Virus record (IMG/VR): IMGVR_UViG_3300032180_000011
Coordinates: 1 to 48,072 of that record
Strand: one strand, 5' to 3'
Origin: a virus
DNA: 48,072 nt
Shown piece by piece: positions 1 to 7,989 of the stretch (position 1 is the stretch's first letter; each line of letters begins with the position of its first letter). Made by a program: the position numbers and the translations under genes. Under the pieces are notes generated by a model. It did not search any database. It saw nothing but the letters and a program-made list of their open reading frames with translations, and was not told the origin of the DNA.

Positions 1-139
1 GAACGGGCTGGCGAACCCGGCCGGGCTCTTGATGTAGCCGGCGCCGCTCAACGTCGTGTTGCCCGTGCCGATGCCGGGGGTGTAGCAGGCCAACTCCAGG
101 CGGAACTCGAAGAATACGTTCGTGATGCCCGAAGCCGTC
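1..139. repeat. Terminal direct repeat, left copy
   Basis: Bases 1-139 match 47934-48072 with one mismatch (G at 13, A at 47946). The repeat lies inside one virion gene whose two halves are at opposite ends of the contig, so it is the overlap of a circular or circularly permuted assembly. It is unlikely to be a true terminal repeat, although that cannot be excluded from sequence alone. Confidence 0.9.
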
Positions 140-591
140 GTGATGGTCGGACTCACCGCAACGACGGTGCCGGTGATAAAGGTCGGGCCGGAGGTCGTAC
201 CGAGGCGGATGGTCAAGATACCGGTCGGCGTGCCGGTGTTTGAGAACACTCCGCGACCAAGTAAGCCGATGGTGCGAGCCGGCGGGTTGTTGTAATCCCA
301 GAACAGGGCGGGAATGACCGGCTGCGACTTCGGGCCGGCGGCCAACAGCGAAGCTTCGGTCGCGGACGAGGCCAGCGCCGCGAAGTCGGAATAATTCGCG
401 TACATCAGCTCGGTCCAGGTGCCGCGCGTACCGGAGCACTGGATAGCGTTCTCGCGTTCGGCTGTGCGCCGCGCGTCTTCAAGCTCGAACGCCTCGCGGA
501 GTTCGCGGCGCGTTGGCTGGTGCAAAAGCCGCGCGATCGGGCGGAACTTCCGCTCGATGTTGGTTGGCCAGGCGGGAATCATAGTCTGCAT
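1..591 (-). CDS. Virion (tail or decoration) protein, N-terminal part; continues at 48072
   Basis: Reading starts at an ATG (591) preceded by AAGGAG with 6-base spacing, and stays open to base 1. Joined across the contig ends to 48072-47775 it gives a protein of about 250 residues. The N-terminus is charged and helical (MQTMIPAWPTNIERKFRPIA, then an Arg/Glu-rich stretch). The rest is Thr/Ser/Gly-rich beta-type sequence typical of phage decoration or fibre proteins. It follows the Gln/Gly-rich protein at 611-1912 by 19 bases in the late operon. I do not recognise a named family. The C-terminus ends in MWGYN, a motif repeated beyond the neighbouring HNH gene. Confidence 0.8.
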   Translation of the reverse strand, partial: MQTMIPAWPTNIERKFRPIARLLHQPTRRELREAFELEDARRTAERENAIQCSGTRGTWTELMYANYSDFAALASSATEASLLAAGPKSQPVIPALFWDYNNPPARTIGLLGRGVFSNTGTPTGILTIRLGTTSGPTFITGTVVAVSPTITTASGITNVFFEFRLELACYTPGIGTGNTTLSGAGYIKSPAGFASPF

Positions 592-610
592 GAGAAACTC
601 CTTTTCGGGG

Positions 611-1912
611 TTAAGCGTAACTGCCGCCGCCAAGGTCCATGCCGGAGAAATCGCCCGGCGAACCGTAGCCGCTGAAATCGTAACTCTGGCCCGACATCGT
701 CGGGTCGATGAGCATGGGGTCCATCGCATAACTGTTCGCCATGCTCGATGGGTCGTTGATGTTACTACTGAGCGGATTGTTGATATCACCGGTGAAGGCG
801 TTGCCACCGCCAGCTTGTGCGTTCGGGTCGGCCTGGGAAAACTCCGCAGCGACCAATGACGGATCACCGCCAGCCCACGGAGCGTCTTGCGGCGAATAAG
901 CTTGACCGCCAGCGTAGGGGCCGAAGTTGTCGCTTAGCTGGCTCTGGTCAACGAGTTGACCAGTGTTCGGGTCGATCACCAAATTCTGCCCCTGGCCAGC
1001 ATACCCGCCGGTTGATGCATACTGTCCGCCAAGGCCACCGCCAAACCCGCCTCCGCCGATGTAGCCACCCATGCCACCCATGCCGTAATCGCCGCCATAG
1101 CTGCCCGTGCCCATCGAACTCAAGCCCGGCATCTGCCCAACCTGTATGCGACCGCCCTGACCGCCTCCTGCGCCTCCGAAGGGATTGGTCCGCGCCTGTG
1201 CAATTTGCGTTGCCAAGCGCCGGTCAAGATTCGCCGCATTCAATTGCCCAGCCTGGCCGAACAGGGCGTTGTACTGGTTCGGATCTGGATAGCCGGATGT
1301 GACCGAGTTCATCCAGCCGAGTTGCTGGGCGCCGAGCGCCGTGTTTTGCATGTTGGCCTGATTCGCATAGCCGAGCCCGGCCAGGCCGAGATTCGAAGCG
1401 TAGCCGGCCGTGAGTTGGGCCATCTGGTTTTGCAGGGCGATCTGCGCCTTCTGCTCATCGAAAGTCAGACCGCGGTTCATCGAGTCCATGACAGTTGCAT
1501 TGCCGAGGCCGCGATTGATGAGGCCCTGAGACTGTTGCCCCTGCTGTTGCGTGTAGGCGTCGATGATCGCTTGCTTCTCGCTGGCGCCGATGTTGGAAAT
1601 GTCGCCGAGGACCTCGCCCTTCAGGTTCGAGTAGCCCTGCTGAATGCCGCCCTGCGCGGAGACCTGGTTACCCATGAGCTGTTGGTAACCTTGCAGGATG
1701 TTGTTGTACATCGCCTGATTTTGGCTCAAGGCGCTCTGGTAACTCTGCCCGTACTGCTGGGCGAGCGTGTCCAAGCCCTGGACGACACCTTGCGGCATAC
1801 CGAGCCCGGCGCCGATCTGGGCTGTGCCGAGGATCGGGTTGCCGGCGGGTTGGAAGGGGAGTTGCCCGCCGATTTTGTAATTCAAGTTGCCGCCGCCGCC
1901 GAGTGCGCTCAT
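611..1912 (-). CDS. Gln/Gly-rich internal virion (ejection-type) protein
   Basis: This 433-residue protein starts at an ATG with GGAGG 8 bases upstream and overlaps the end of the nozzle gene by 4 bases. Residues of about 40-240 are rich in Gln, Ala and Asn and look helical (many QQ pairs, LSQNQAMYNN). After that comes a Gly/Tyr/Met-rich low-complexity stretch (GGYIGGGGFGGGLGG) and an Asp/Pro/Ser-rich tail. Gln-rich helical proteins next to short-tail genes are often ejected with the DNA in podoviruses. That role is inferred from composition and position; no family motif is seen. Confidence 0.65.
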   Translation of the reverse strand: MSALGGGGNLNYKIGGQLPFQPAGNPILGTAQIGAGLGMPQGVVQGLDTLAQQYGQSYQSALSQNQAMYNNILQGYQQLMGNQVSAQGGIQQGYSNLKGEVLGDISNIGASEKQAIIDAYTQQQGQQSQGLINRGLGNATVMDSMNRGLTFDEQKAQIALQNQMAQLTAGYASNLGLAGLGYANQANMQNTALGAQQLGWMNSVTSGYPDPNQYNALFGQAGQLNAANLDRRLATQIAQARTNPFGGAGGGQGGRIQVGQMPGLSSMGTGSYGGDYGMGGMGGYIGGGGFGGGLGGQYASTGGYAGQGQNLVIDPNTGQLVDQSQLSDNFGPYAGGQAYSPQDAPWAGGDPSLVAAEFSQADPNAQAGGGNAFTGDINNPLSSNINDPSSMANSYAMDPMLIDPTMSGQSYDFSGYGSPGDFSGMDLGGGSYA

Positions 1913-3540
1913 GTTCCTGCCCTCCTACGGATCTTGCCGCTCGTCGCGATCCGCGCGCGAATTGTTTCCATCGACCAGGGATTGCTCGATGTGATCTTCA
2001 CCCAGATCGCATGACCCGCGCGCCGTTCCGCGCCTGTGAAGTTCCGCCCTGCATTCCACAGCCCGTTGCGGATCGAGCCGGCTGCCAGCGCCTTCTCGGC
2101 TGACGTGCCGACGAACAGGTCGTAGCGGACCTGGCCAGACGTTTCGCCGAGGACCGACTGCATGTCCTTGAGCAGCATGTCGTCGAGGTCACCTGTGAGG
2201 ATCGGCCCGAGGGTAACCGAGCTGGCAATCGGGAAGCCGTCATCGGTCGTGGCGGTAGGACTGATCGCGCGCACATAGCCGTCCCACGAACCGATGAGCG
2301 GTACGCGGTCGCCCGGCGTGTTGCCATCGAACGTGCAGCAACAGAGCGGATCTAGGTTGGTCGACCCGAGTTGGTCCGTCCACCAGGCGCCGGTACGCTG
2401 CTCGTAGAAGAAGTGGGTTGTTACTCCTGGTGCGGCAAGCGGAGTCACAAAAACATGTAGACCTTGGTAACGATCATTCCAGAGCAACCGAATGCCGTTA
2501 GCACCTGTGTCGATGTTAAGTAGCAACTGCTCGATAGGCTGACTGATCCGTTGGGGCTGCTGCCCAGGGCGAATAGTGTAAATCCCGGTTCTGTTCGACA
2601 GAAAATAAACATTCCCATAAGGGTCCTTGCACCACGGGATGCCGTAGGCCATGCCGATGGCGTCGGAAATTAAATCGATCTGGCCGCCCGCCATCGGGTC
2701 GCCGCTGATCTGGTAGATCGTGTGATCGCCGCCAACGAGCATCACATCGTCGTTGTACGGAATCATCGTGGTCACCACGTCGCCGATCAAGCCCAGCGGA
2801 GAAAGGTTAAGGGCCACCGCCTGCGTCGGAGTTTGCGACAGCGGCGAGTAATTAAAATCGGTCGGATCGGATACCGCCGAGAAGAACATGTTTTGCGGAT
2901 CATTGAGCAACCCCGAAAGACACGTCCGCCCGCGCCACGTAACAATGAGCCGCGGCGTGTTGTTGAGGTTATCGACCGGCAACTGACCGCCCGCCTTCGC
3001 TACCCACGGCTGTACCGTGTTGATCGACGGATCGTAGTAGCACCAGTTGATCCCGTCCGCGAACCACAGCTTTTGGTTATTGGGCGCCGAGTAGATGAGG
3101 CCGGAGAAGTTGAGGGGCGGATTCAGACCGGTGTTGTTGATGGCCGAGGTCCAAACCGTATCGCCAGCGTTGGCCACAAAGACGTTGCCTTGCGACACCG
3201 CGACCAACGTTACCACACGTCCGCTCGGGCTCGTTTGCATATGACCACCGGGAGGGTTGTAACCATCTCCCACTAACAGAGCGATTTCCTGCAGCATCCA
3301 GCCGGCCACTACTGCCACCGGCACATACTGCACGAGCCCCGGCCGCTGTCCGCCCCGGAACCGCTGCGTGCCGTACTCGAACCCTCTCACGTTCTGACCG
3401 GCCGGCGTCGTCCGTCCCCATTCGCCGTTTAACATCTGTCGCGGCATCTGCCGGTTGAAGCCGTTGGACAGGTCAATGCCGGCCAGGGGAAAGCCGAGGT
3501 CGACAAACTGCTCAGTCTGTGTTGGCGACAACGTCGGCAT
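1909..3540 (-). CDS. Tail nozzle / DNA stabilisation-like protein (gp10/gp12 type)
   Basis: The 543-residue protein is read from the ATG at 3540, which has GAGGA just upstream and follows the previous stop. An open frame extends further upstream, but only through sequence already coding for the preceding gene. The pattern of short beta strands and the phrase FFSAVSDPTDF resemble the beta-propeller nozzle proteins of P22-like and T7-like phages, which close the tail tube. The first 60 residues (GIDL, NVRGFE, TQRFRGG, RPGLVQY) are closely similar to the start of the next protein upstream (3548-4708), so that N-terminal segment is duplicated. The assignment as a nozzle is moderate: it rests on pattern, size and position. 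Confidence 0.7.
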   Translation of the reverse strand: MPTLSPTQTEQFVDLGFPLAGIDLSNGFNRQMPRQMLNGEWGRTTPAGQNVRGFEYGTQRFRGGQRPGLVQYVPVAVVAGWMLQEIALLVGDGYNPPGGHMQTSPSGRVVTLVAVSQGNVFVANAGDTVWTSAINNTGLNPPLNFSGLIYSAPNNQKLWFADGINWCYYDPSINTVQPWVAKAGGQLPVDNLNNTPRLIVTWRGRTCLSGLLNDPQNMFFSAVSDPTDFNYSPLSQTPTQAVALNLSPLGLIGDVVTTMIPYNDDVMLVGGDHTIYQISGDPMAGGQIDLISDAIGMAYGIPWCKDPYGNVYFLSNRTGIYTIRPGQQPQRISQPIEQLLLNIDTGANGIRLLWNDRYQGLHVFVTPLAAPGVTTHFFYEQRTGAWWTDQLGSTNLDPLCCCTFDGNTPGDRVPLIGSWDGYVRAISPTATTDDGFPIASSVTLGPILTGDLDDMLLKDMQSVLGETSGQVRYDLFVGTSAEKALAAGSIRNGLWNAGRNFTGAERRAGHAIWVKITSSNPWSMETIRARIATSGKIRRRAGT

Positions 3541-3547
3541 GGGTTCC

Positions 3548-4708
3548 TCACTGAGCCTTGAAGGAACACACCACGCCGGCTGCTGTGGCCGGTACGTTGT
3601 TGAGCGCGACGCTCGGCCCATCTGCTGCCTGCACGTCGATATGGTCGCAGACACACAAACCCTGCCAGAATTCGCCCTTGGGAATTTGCGTGTGGTTGTC
3701 CACAACCGACGATGGCGTTGACCTGGCGACATAAGGCGCACCCGGCGTCATAGTGTTGCCGCCAGGGAAGGTGTTGATGGTATCGAAGAAGCCGCCAAAA
3801 GCGCCAAGCACCATGTCGTTTACCGCAGCGCCGACATTGCCGAGCGACCAAGGCGAGTTCGTTGTCCCGCTAATCGCCTGATCGAGCGGGCCGGCGGTCT
3901 GGAACCCGGTATATTCGAGCACCGCAAAGCACACGTTTTCAAACGTCGTGAAAGCACCAGGAAAGACCGTGAAGGTGCCGGTGTTCGCTACAGCGCCGTG
4001 CGTGTTGATCGCGAACCACAACCAAATTTGCGTGTTGTTGAATAAGTGGGTCGTCGCGTTGCCGGCCAGCGTAAAGGCGTTGCCGGCGCTGTCAGCAATA
4101 GTCGGCTGTGGGTCGGAGTCATCAACCTGGCCGTTTCGGAAAAGCGCCATGACCAACAGGCTCGATGGCGTAAGCGGATTCGGGTAAGCGAGCGAGTAGC
4201 TGTATTGCGGTAGCGACTCGTCGCCGAACGGCTGGACAAGTGCCACGCTCGCCTGCTGGATAAATCGTCGCTTGCTCTGACGTTTGCTGTTGCGATTGGG
4301 CTGATGCCCATTGCCGCCGCGCCGCACGCGCCTGCGCGGAAAGTGGAAACGCACGCGATGGTCGTTCGGGTCGTTCGGGTCGCCAGGTCCAGGATCGCTT
4401 GGATCGTCTACCGCATTGGGATCGAGCGAATCGACATCGCCCGGCGTGGCTGGCGGCGTTGGATCGACGATGTAGTTCAAATGCTGGATCTTGTGCGAGC
4501 CGGAAACGAAACCGAGCGGAAGCTGTTGCTGAATGTACTGCACGAGGCCGGGCCGAGATCCGCCGCGGGCGCGTTGCGTGGATGGCTCGAAGGCGCGAAC
4601 GTTGAGACCGACCGGGGTAGTGTTCGGACGCTGATGGTCGAACGCGGCGTATAGGTCGATGCCGCGCACGGGGAAGAGGAAGTCGCCGAACTGTTCGGAC
4701 ATTGGCAT
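3548..4708 (-). CDS. Tail-associated adhesin-like protein with nozzle-type N-terminus
   Basis: This 386-residue protein starts at an ATG with AAGG 6 bases upstream. Residues 1-65 share FPVRGIDL, NVRAFE, TQRARGG and RPGLVQY with the N-terminus of the nozzle protein. They are followed by an Asp/Pro-rich linker and a strongly basic patch (RRRVRRGG). Residues of about 150-386 form a beta-sandwich-like module (IADSAGN, VLEYTGFQTAGPLDQA) that also occurs twice in the 815-residue protein at 44276-46723. A likely role is a tail spike or fibre component anchored by the N-terminal segment. This is inferred; no enzyme motif is visible. Confidence 0.65.
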   Translation of the reverse strand: MPMSEQFGDFLFPVRGIDLYAAFDHQRPNTTPVGLNVRAFEPSTQRARGGSRPGLVQYIQQQLPLGFVSGSHKIQHLNYIVDPTPPATPGDVDSLDPNAVDDPSDPGPGDPNDPNDHRVRFHFPRRRVRRGGNGHQPNRNSKRQSKRRFIQQASVALVQPFGDESLPQYSYSLAYPNPLTPSSLLVMALFRNGQVDDSDPQPTIADSAGNAFTLAGNATTHLFNNTQIWLWFAINTHGAVANTGTFTVFPGAFTTFENVCFAVLEYTGFQTAGPLDQAISGTTNSPWSLGNVGAAVNDMVLGAFGGFFDTINTFPGGNTMTPGAPYVARSTPSSVVDNHTQIPKGEFWQGLCVCDHIDVQAADGPSVALNNVPATAAGVVCSFKAQ

Positions 4709-4715
4709 TATCGCC

Positions 4716-4973
4716 TTACCTCATCCTGAATTCCATTAAGCCTTGCGGAATGTGTTCGCCTTCTCGTTCGCGGTCGATGATCGGCTGGACCTCGCGGCGG
4801 GCACACTCAAGAAGTTTTCTAAGCGAATCATCCATACAATCCGAGCATCGCCAGTTGTGCCGGGGAAAGCCACTTGCAGAAATCTGTCCGAAGTAACTCC
4901 AGCCAGCCGCTTCCAAAGCTTCTTGGGAAAGTTCCGGAACCAATTTCCCGCAATTAAGGCATCGACCATTCAT
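4716..4973 (-). CDS. Small zinc-ribbon-like protein
   Basis: The 85-residue protein has CLNCGK near the start and CSDCMDD around residue 45, two CxxC knuckles that could bind one zinc ion. A charged helix follows (RKLLECARREVQPIIDRE). I chose the ATG at 4973, which overlaps the previous stop as TGACATG and has a weak GGGAA upstream; an in-frame ATG at 5006 would add 11 residues. It sits between structural genes, so it may be a minor virion or assembly protein, but no function can be assigned. Confidence 0.6.
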   Translation of the reverse strand: MNGRCLNCGKLVPELSQEALEAAGWSYFGQISASGFPRHNWRCSDCMDDSLRKLLECARREVQPIIDREREGEHIPQGLMEFRMR

Positions 4974-4974
4974 G

Positions 4975-5223
4975 TCATTTCCCGCTTGGCCTTTTATCGA
5001 GGCCATTTTCTTTGAGCAGCGCCGTCACGTCATCTGCATGAAGGCAATCGCAGATGCAGGCACGAGTGACGCCCTGTTGGATTGGTGCGATGCTGCCATT
5101 GCAATAATCGTTTCCAGCCGTGGCGTCATACAAAACGCCGATGGCTACAACCTTGCCTCCGTCCATTGAGAGTTGAACAACTTTGTCGCCGTTCTGAGCG
5201 ACACGACCATTTCTGTAATGCAC
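4975..5223 (-). CDS. Hypothetical small protein (GD-V motif)
   Basis: An 82-residue protein starting at GTG with AAGGAG 6 bases upstream. It begins MHYRNGR and has the pattern NGDKVV, a likely small beta-barrel start. A Cys pair (CICDCLHADD) lies near residue 57. It overlaps its neighbours closely in the late operon. I do not recognise a named family. Confidence 0.6.
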   Translation of the reverse strand: MHYRNGRVAQNGDKVVQLSMDGGKVVAIGVLYDATAGNDYCNGSIAPIQQGVTRACICDCLHADDVTALLKENGLDKRPSGK

Positions 5224-5241
5224 GACAAACTCCTTAAAAAG

Positions 5242-5694
5242 TTACCGTCGTCCCGCGACGGCTTGCATGCGCGCGCGCATGGCCATGATCCGCAAATGCC
5301 TCTCTTGCGGGTTGATCTTGTTGTGCGCCACGTTGTAACTGTCGCCGCGGGCCATGTAGCGTCGCTCGCCGGCCTCATGGTAGAGGACGAACGGCCATTC
5401 GCTGGGCGGAAGCCGGTTGTCGAGCAAGAGCACCTTTTTGCCGAACTCGCGACGCACCCAGGCGGCCTCCATGTCGTTTGCCCCTTGGGTAAAGTCCATG
5501 TGCGGGTGTGCGTCGTCATCGCCAGGTTTGTCTGGGCGGATGTCGGTACGCGAGCCATCGACGATGAGCACGTTGCAGCCGTCTACTGGGCGACAGCGGA
5601 AAGGAAGGGCGCGGGGCGGAATCGGCTGGTGCGGGACCGCCAGCAGGCATTGCCGCCAGAGAGCCATGTCGATCTTGTCCGCGACTGCCGGCAC
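5242..5694 (-). CDS. Putative zinc metallopeptidase-like protein
   Basis: The 150-residue protein starts at GTG (5694) with AAGGAG 6 bases upstream. Its C-terminal half has LYHEAGERRYMARGD followed by SYNVAHNKINPQE. An HExxER core with a downstream AHxxxxxxE resembles small zinc metallopeptidase-like domains found in phages and their hosts. Earlier features are VLIVDGSR and MDFTQGAND, as in proteins of that kind. It lies among the late structural genes, so it could process virion proteins or act on the host envelope; both are inference. The third zinc ligand is not certain, and activity cannot be claimed. Confidence 0.5.
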   Translation of the reverse strand: MPAVADKIDMALWRQCLLAVPHQPIPPRALPFRCRPVDGCNVLIVDGSRTDIRPDKPGDDDAHPHMDFTQGANDMEAAWVRREFGKKVLLLDNRLPPSEWPFVLYHEAGERRYMARGDSYNVAHNKINPQERHLRIMAMRARMQAVAGRR

Positions 5695-5704
5695 ATGAGG
5701 CTCC

Positions 5705-6379
5705 TTACAGCGTCGGGGTGTCCGTCAGGGAAAGCCAACTGCCGGCTACCATCGTCAACGTGCCGCTCACGTGCGAATTTTCCGCCGCACGCATGATGAA
5801 CGTGCCCGCCGCGTTTACCTTGAGGTAGCCGGAAAGCACGATGAAGTCGGTGCCGGTCAAGGTCGAGTAATTGATGACGCCGGCTAATGCAGTCGAGCTT
5901 AGCGTTCCGGTTACCACCGAGCCGATAGCGTTGGCCGCCATCATGAACGTCGTTGCCGTGGCGGCGCCGCCGGCAAAGTCGATCTGGATTCCTTCCGTGG
6001 CAGCCGAGTTGCGGACCTGGAGCAGTCCGGCGATTTGGTAACTGCGCCCCGCAATGACGGTAAACGACAGATTTGTGTTAGCCAGTGCTGCGGTTGCGTT
6101 GGTGAAGTCGTTTGCCAGGGCGCCGTAGCCAGCCTCCTGAAGCCAGCCGAGGTTTGTGTTGCCGCCGTCCGTCATGGCGGCGACCGCCGCTACCAGACGC
6201 TTGATACCAACGTCCGTACCAGCGACGCCAATCTGCTGTTGAGATACCGATAGGCCACTGTTCACTCCCAAGCCGTCCTGAACGCGGGTGAGCGTGGCCG
6301 GAACTCCAGCGCCGCCGTTGTTGCACTGCAACAAGTCGCCGTACGTATTCTTCGGCTGTGTGCCTGTCAGTCCCGCCAT
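5705..6379 (-). CDS. Structural (decoration or fibre-like) protein
   Basis: A 224-residue protein rich in Ala, Thr, Gly and Asn. The section around residues 100-150 (FTVIAGRSYQIAGLLQVRNS, then a small-residue strand pattern) and the end GSWLSLTDT have the look of phage beta-sandwich virion proteins, in which an AGRSYQI-type strand is common. Its start ATG overlaps the stop of the 50-residue gene upstream as TGATG, so the two are probably translationally coupled. Exact role unknown. Confidence 0.6.
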   Translation of the reverse strand: MAGLTGTQPKNTYGDLLQCNNGGAGVPATLTRVQDGLGVNSGLSVSQQQIGVAGTDVGIKRLVAAVAAMTDGGNTNLGWLQEAGYGALANDFTNATAALANTNLSFTVIAGRSYQIAGLLQVRNSAATEGIQIDFAGGAATATTFMMAANAIGSVVTGTLSSTALAGVINYSTLTGTDFIVLSGYLKVNAAGTFIMRAAENSHVSGTLTMVAGSWLSLTDTPTL

Positions 6380-6531
6380 CAGTTACCCCAGCTAAGATTC
6401 CAGGCGTCCCAATTCACGCTCAGGTTGTTCCACAGCACGCCAATTGTCGGGTCGGCGACCTCGACGACGTTCAGCGTCGAGATGCGATCAACGCTACTGC
6501 TCAAATCAAATTCAATCCGACGCATCGGCAT
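6379..6531 (-). CDS. Small 50-residue late protein
   Basis: This short gene fills the 150-base gap between two virion genes. It reads MPMRRIEFDLSSSVDRISTL and ends in a Trp/Asn-rich tail (WDAWNLSWGN). Its ATG is one base after the upstream TAA, and its TGA overlaps the next ATG, so coupling on both sides supports it despite a weak ribosome binding site. No family is recognised. Confidence 0.6.
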   Translation of the reverse strand: MPMRRIEFDLSSSVDRISTLNVVEVADPTIGVLWNNLSVNWDAWNLSWGN

Positions 6532-6532
6532 G

Positions 6533-7105
6533 TTAAAGTTTCGCTACGAGGCAATTACCGGAAGTCGCCGAGATCATCGTGAAACGCAACTCCACGTACT
6601 GCACGCCCTTCGCATCGAGAATAATGTGTGCAATCACGTTCGAGCCGGGACTGACGATTTCGTTCGAGACGTTCGCGTTGCCAGTCACCAGCGCGATCGT
6701 CGTCGCGAATAATTGGCTTGCGTTCACATCGCCGCCGGTTAGTCCCGGAGCCGTGCCGAGTGTCACCGTGAACGAGGCCAGCAAGAACGGTATCCACACG
6801 TTATCGAGCGCCTGTCCGCCCTTAGTGCCGCCCTGCCCGGCCGTCGCCCGCCAACCGTAAGCCTTCAGCGTATAGGTCTGTGTCGCGCTACCAGCTCCGT
6901 AGGGAATGAGCATCAACGAGTTGGCGGTCATGGCGCCGAAGCCAGAACCGTTTGGCGACAGCATCTCCGCCATCGCAATCACGCCGTCGTCTGCGTTGGT
7001 GACGCCGGTAGGAGCCGGATCGGCTGGCGGGTTGATGAATATGGGGACAGGTTCGCCGGCGCCGCCGGTGGAGTTGCCGCCCGGATTGGACAGCACAAAC
7101 GGCAT
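6533..7105 (-). CDS. Structural protein, beta-rich
   Basis: A 190-residue protein that is mostly small-residue beta strands. It has a Pro-rich N-terminal segment (VPIFINPPADPAPTG) and a C-terminal half (VSNEIVSPGSNVIAHIILDA, VELRF) that looks like a virion beta-sandwich. The ATG at 7105 lacks a clear ribosome binding site. A hairpin terminator lies just upstream, so transcription may start or be modulated here. Function beyond virion component cannot be given. Confidence 0.6.
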   Translation of the reverse strand: MPFVLSNPGGNSTGGAGEPVPIFINPPADPAPTGVTNADDGVIAMAEMLSPNGSGFGAMTANSLMLIPYGAGSATQTYTLKAYGWRATAGQGGTKGGQALDNVWIPFLLASFTVTLGTAPGLTGGDVNASQLFATTIALVTGNANVSNEIVSPGSNVIAHIILDAKGVQYVELRFTMISATSGNCLVAKL

Positions 7106-7152
7106 TGATCGTGTGTCGATCTGAATGACCGGCCTCCCTTCGGCGTAGAATT

Positions 7153-7216
7153 AAAAAGCCGCTTCACCCGCCAGTGCTGCCCGACCAGGGGAAAAGGCTC
7201 CGTGAGCGAAGCGGCT
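7153..7216 (-). terminator. Rho-independent terminator within the late operon
   Basis: On the minus strand AGCCGCTTC pairs perfectly with GAAGCGGCT (9 bp) across a 42-base loop and runs into TTTTT. It lies 3 bases after the stop of the gene at 7220-7501. The long loop may fold further or weaken the terminator, so partial termination is likely. Confidence 0.65.
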
Positions 7217-7219
7217 ATA

Positions 7220-7501
7220 TCACACGCGAATCTTTTGCTTCTCCAGTTGCGCCGCAATCGCCTGCGCCTGCTGCTGCTCGGCCACCTGCTTCTGAAGATT
7301 CGCCAATTGCGTCATCTTGAGCCCGTCCTCAGCTTTCCTGCGAGCCATATCAAGCACGGCAAGGACAAATTCCCACCGCTTGAAGGCGCCGTTTTCGCCG
7401 CCATCGAACTGAAGATGCACGACCTGCGATTTTTCATCCCACAACACAGCAATGACAGGAAGTTGGGCGATCTTTTGTTGTTCGCCGTTTTGCTGATCCA
7501 T
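7220..7501 (-). CDS. Small helical protein with Gln-rich coiled coil
   Basis: The 93-residue protein has an N-terminal Gln/Lys stretch, a short beta segment (VIAVLWDEKSQVVHLQFDGG) and a C-terminal Gln/Ala-rich helix that is a likely coiled coil (LQKQVAEQQQAQAIAAQLEK). The ATG is preceded by AAGGAG that merges into the recurring AGACCAGGG element. It sits between adaptor-side and tail genes. No family recognised; a minor virion or assembly protein is likely. Confidence 0.65.
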   Translation of the reverse strand: MDQQNGEQQKIAQLPVIAVLWDEKSQVVHLQFDGGENGAFKRWEFVLAVLDMARRKAEDGLKMTQLANLQKQVAEQQQAQAIAAQLEKQKIRV

Positions 7502-7503
7502 TT

Positions 7504-7512
7504 CCCTGGTCT
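7504..7512 (-). promoter_or_regulatory. AGACCAGGG late-gene leader element
   Basis: The minus strand reads AAGGAGACCAGGGAA directly before the ATG at 7501. The same 9-mer recurs ahead of several other late genes. Here it overlaps the ribosome binding site. Confidence 0.5.
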
Positions 7513-7519
7513 CCTTCGA

Positions 7520-7978
7520 TTAGGTGTTGCTGAACGGAGTCGCGATGGCTCCTGACCCTATGACCGAGCCCCATACCGCCCACACGCCCTTGGCGATGTC
7601 GGTAAAGAAAACGGTGTCGCCGATGGTTGCCCCGCCGGTCGTTGAGCCGTTCAGAGTCACTGTGTTGGCGTTCGTCGTGGAATTGGCCTGCCACGTTTTG
7701 CCAGTATTGTTGGTGTCGATTTCCGTTTGGATCGAACCTTGATAGCGGTCGGCCGCCAGGGCGCGTTTGTAGATGACCGAGACCGCCACGATGCCGAGGA
7801 TGAACGTCAAGTACGTGCCAGAGCCGTTGGCTTGCGGCAAGGTCAACGTCGAAGTGGCAGCATTGACCACGATAATCCGCCTGGTCATGCTAATGTCAAC
7901 CTGGAATGTCGCAGTGGCGACCAACACCGGATCATTGGGCAACGCTTCCAGCAGCCGAGTCGTTCCGCGTGCGTTCAT
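7520..7978 (-). CDS. Small structural protein
   Basis: A 152-residue protein starting at the ATG at 7978, which has AAGGA 6 bases upstream. The middle has a hydrophobic stretch (YLTFILGIVAVSVIYK) inside otherwise Thr/Asn/Gly-rich beta sequence (STLTLPQANGSGTYLTF). That TLPQA-plus-strand pattern is common in phage decoration proteins. The hydrophobic stretch could be buried strands or one membrane segment. It follows the adaptor gene by 11 bases. Function not known. Confidence 0.6.
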   Translation of the reverse strand: MNARGTTRLLEALPNDPVLVATATFQVDISMTRRIIVVNAATSTLTLPQANGSGTYLTFILGIVAVSVIYKRALAADRYQGSIQTEIDTNNTGKTWQANSTTNANTVTLNGSTTGGATIGDTVFFTDIAKGVWAVWGSVIGSGAIATPFSNT

Positions 7979-7989
7979 GCGAATTCCTT

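Noticed and set aside
5173-5796. Plus-strand open frame opposite the metallopeptidase-like gene
   Set aside because: Antisense frame with no coding pattern; the minus-strand genes are coupled and have ribosome binding sites.
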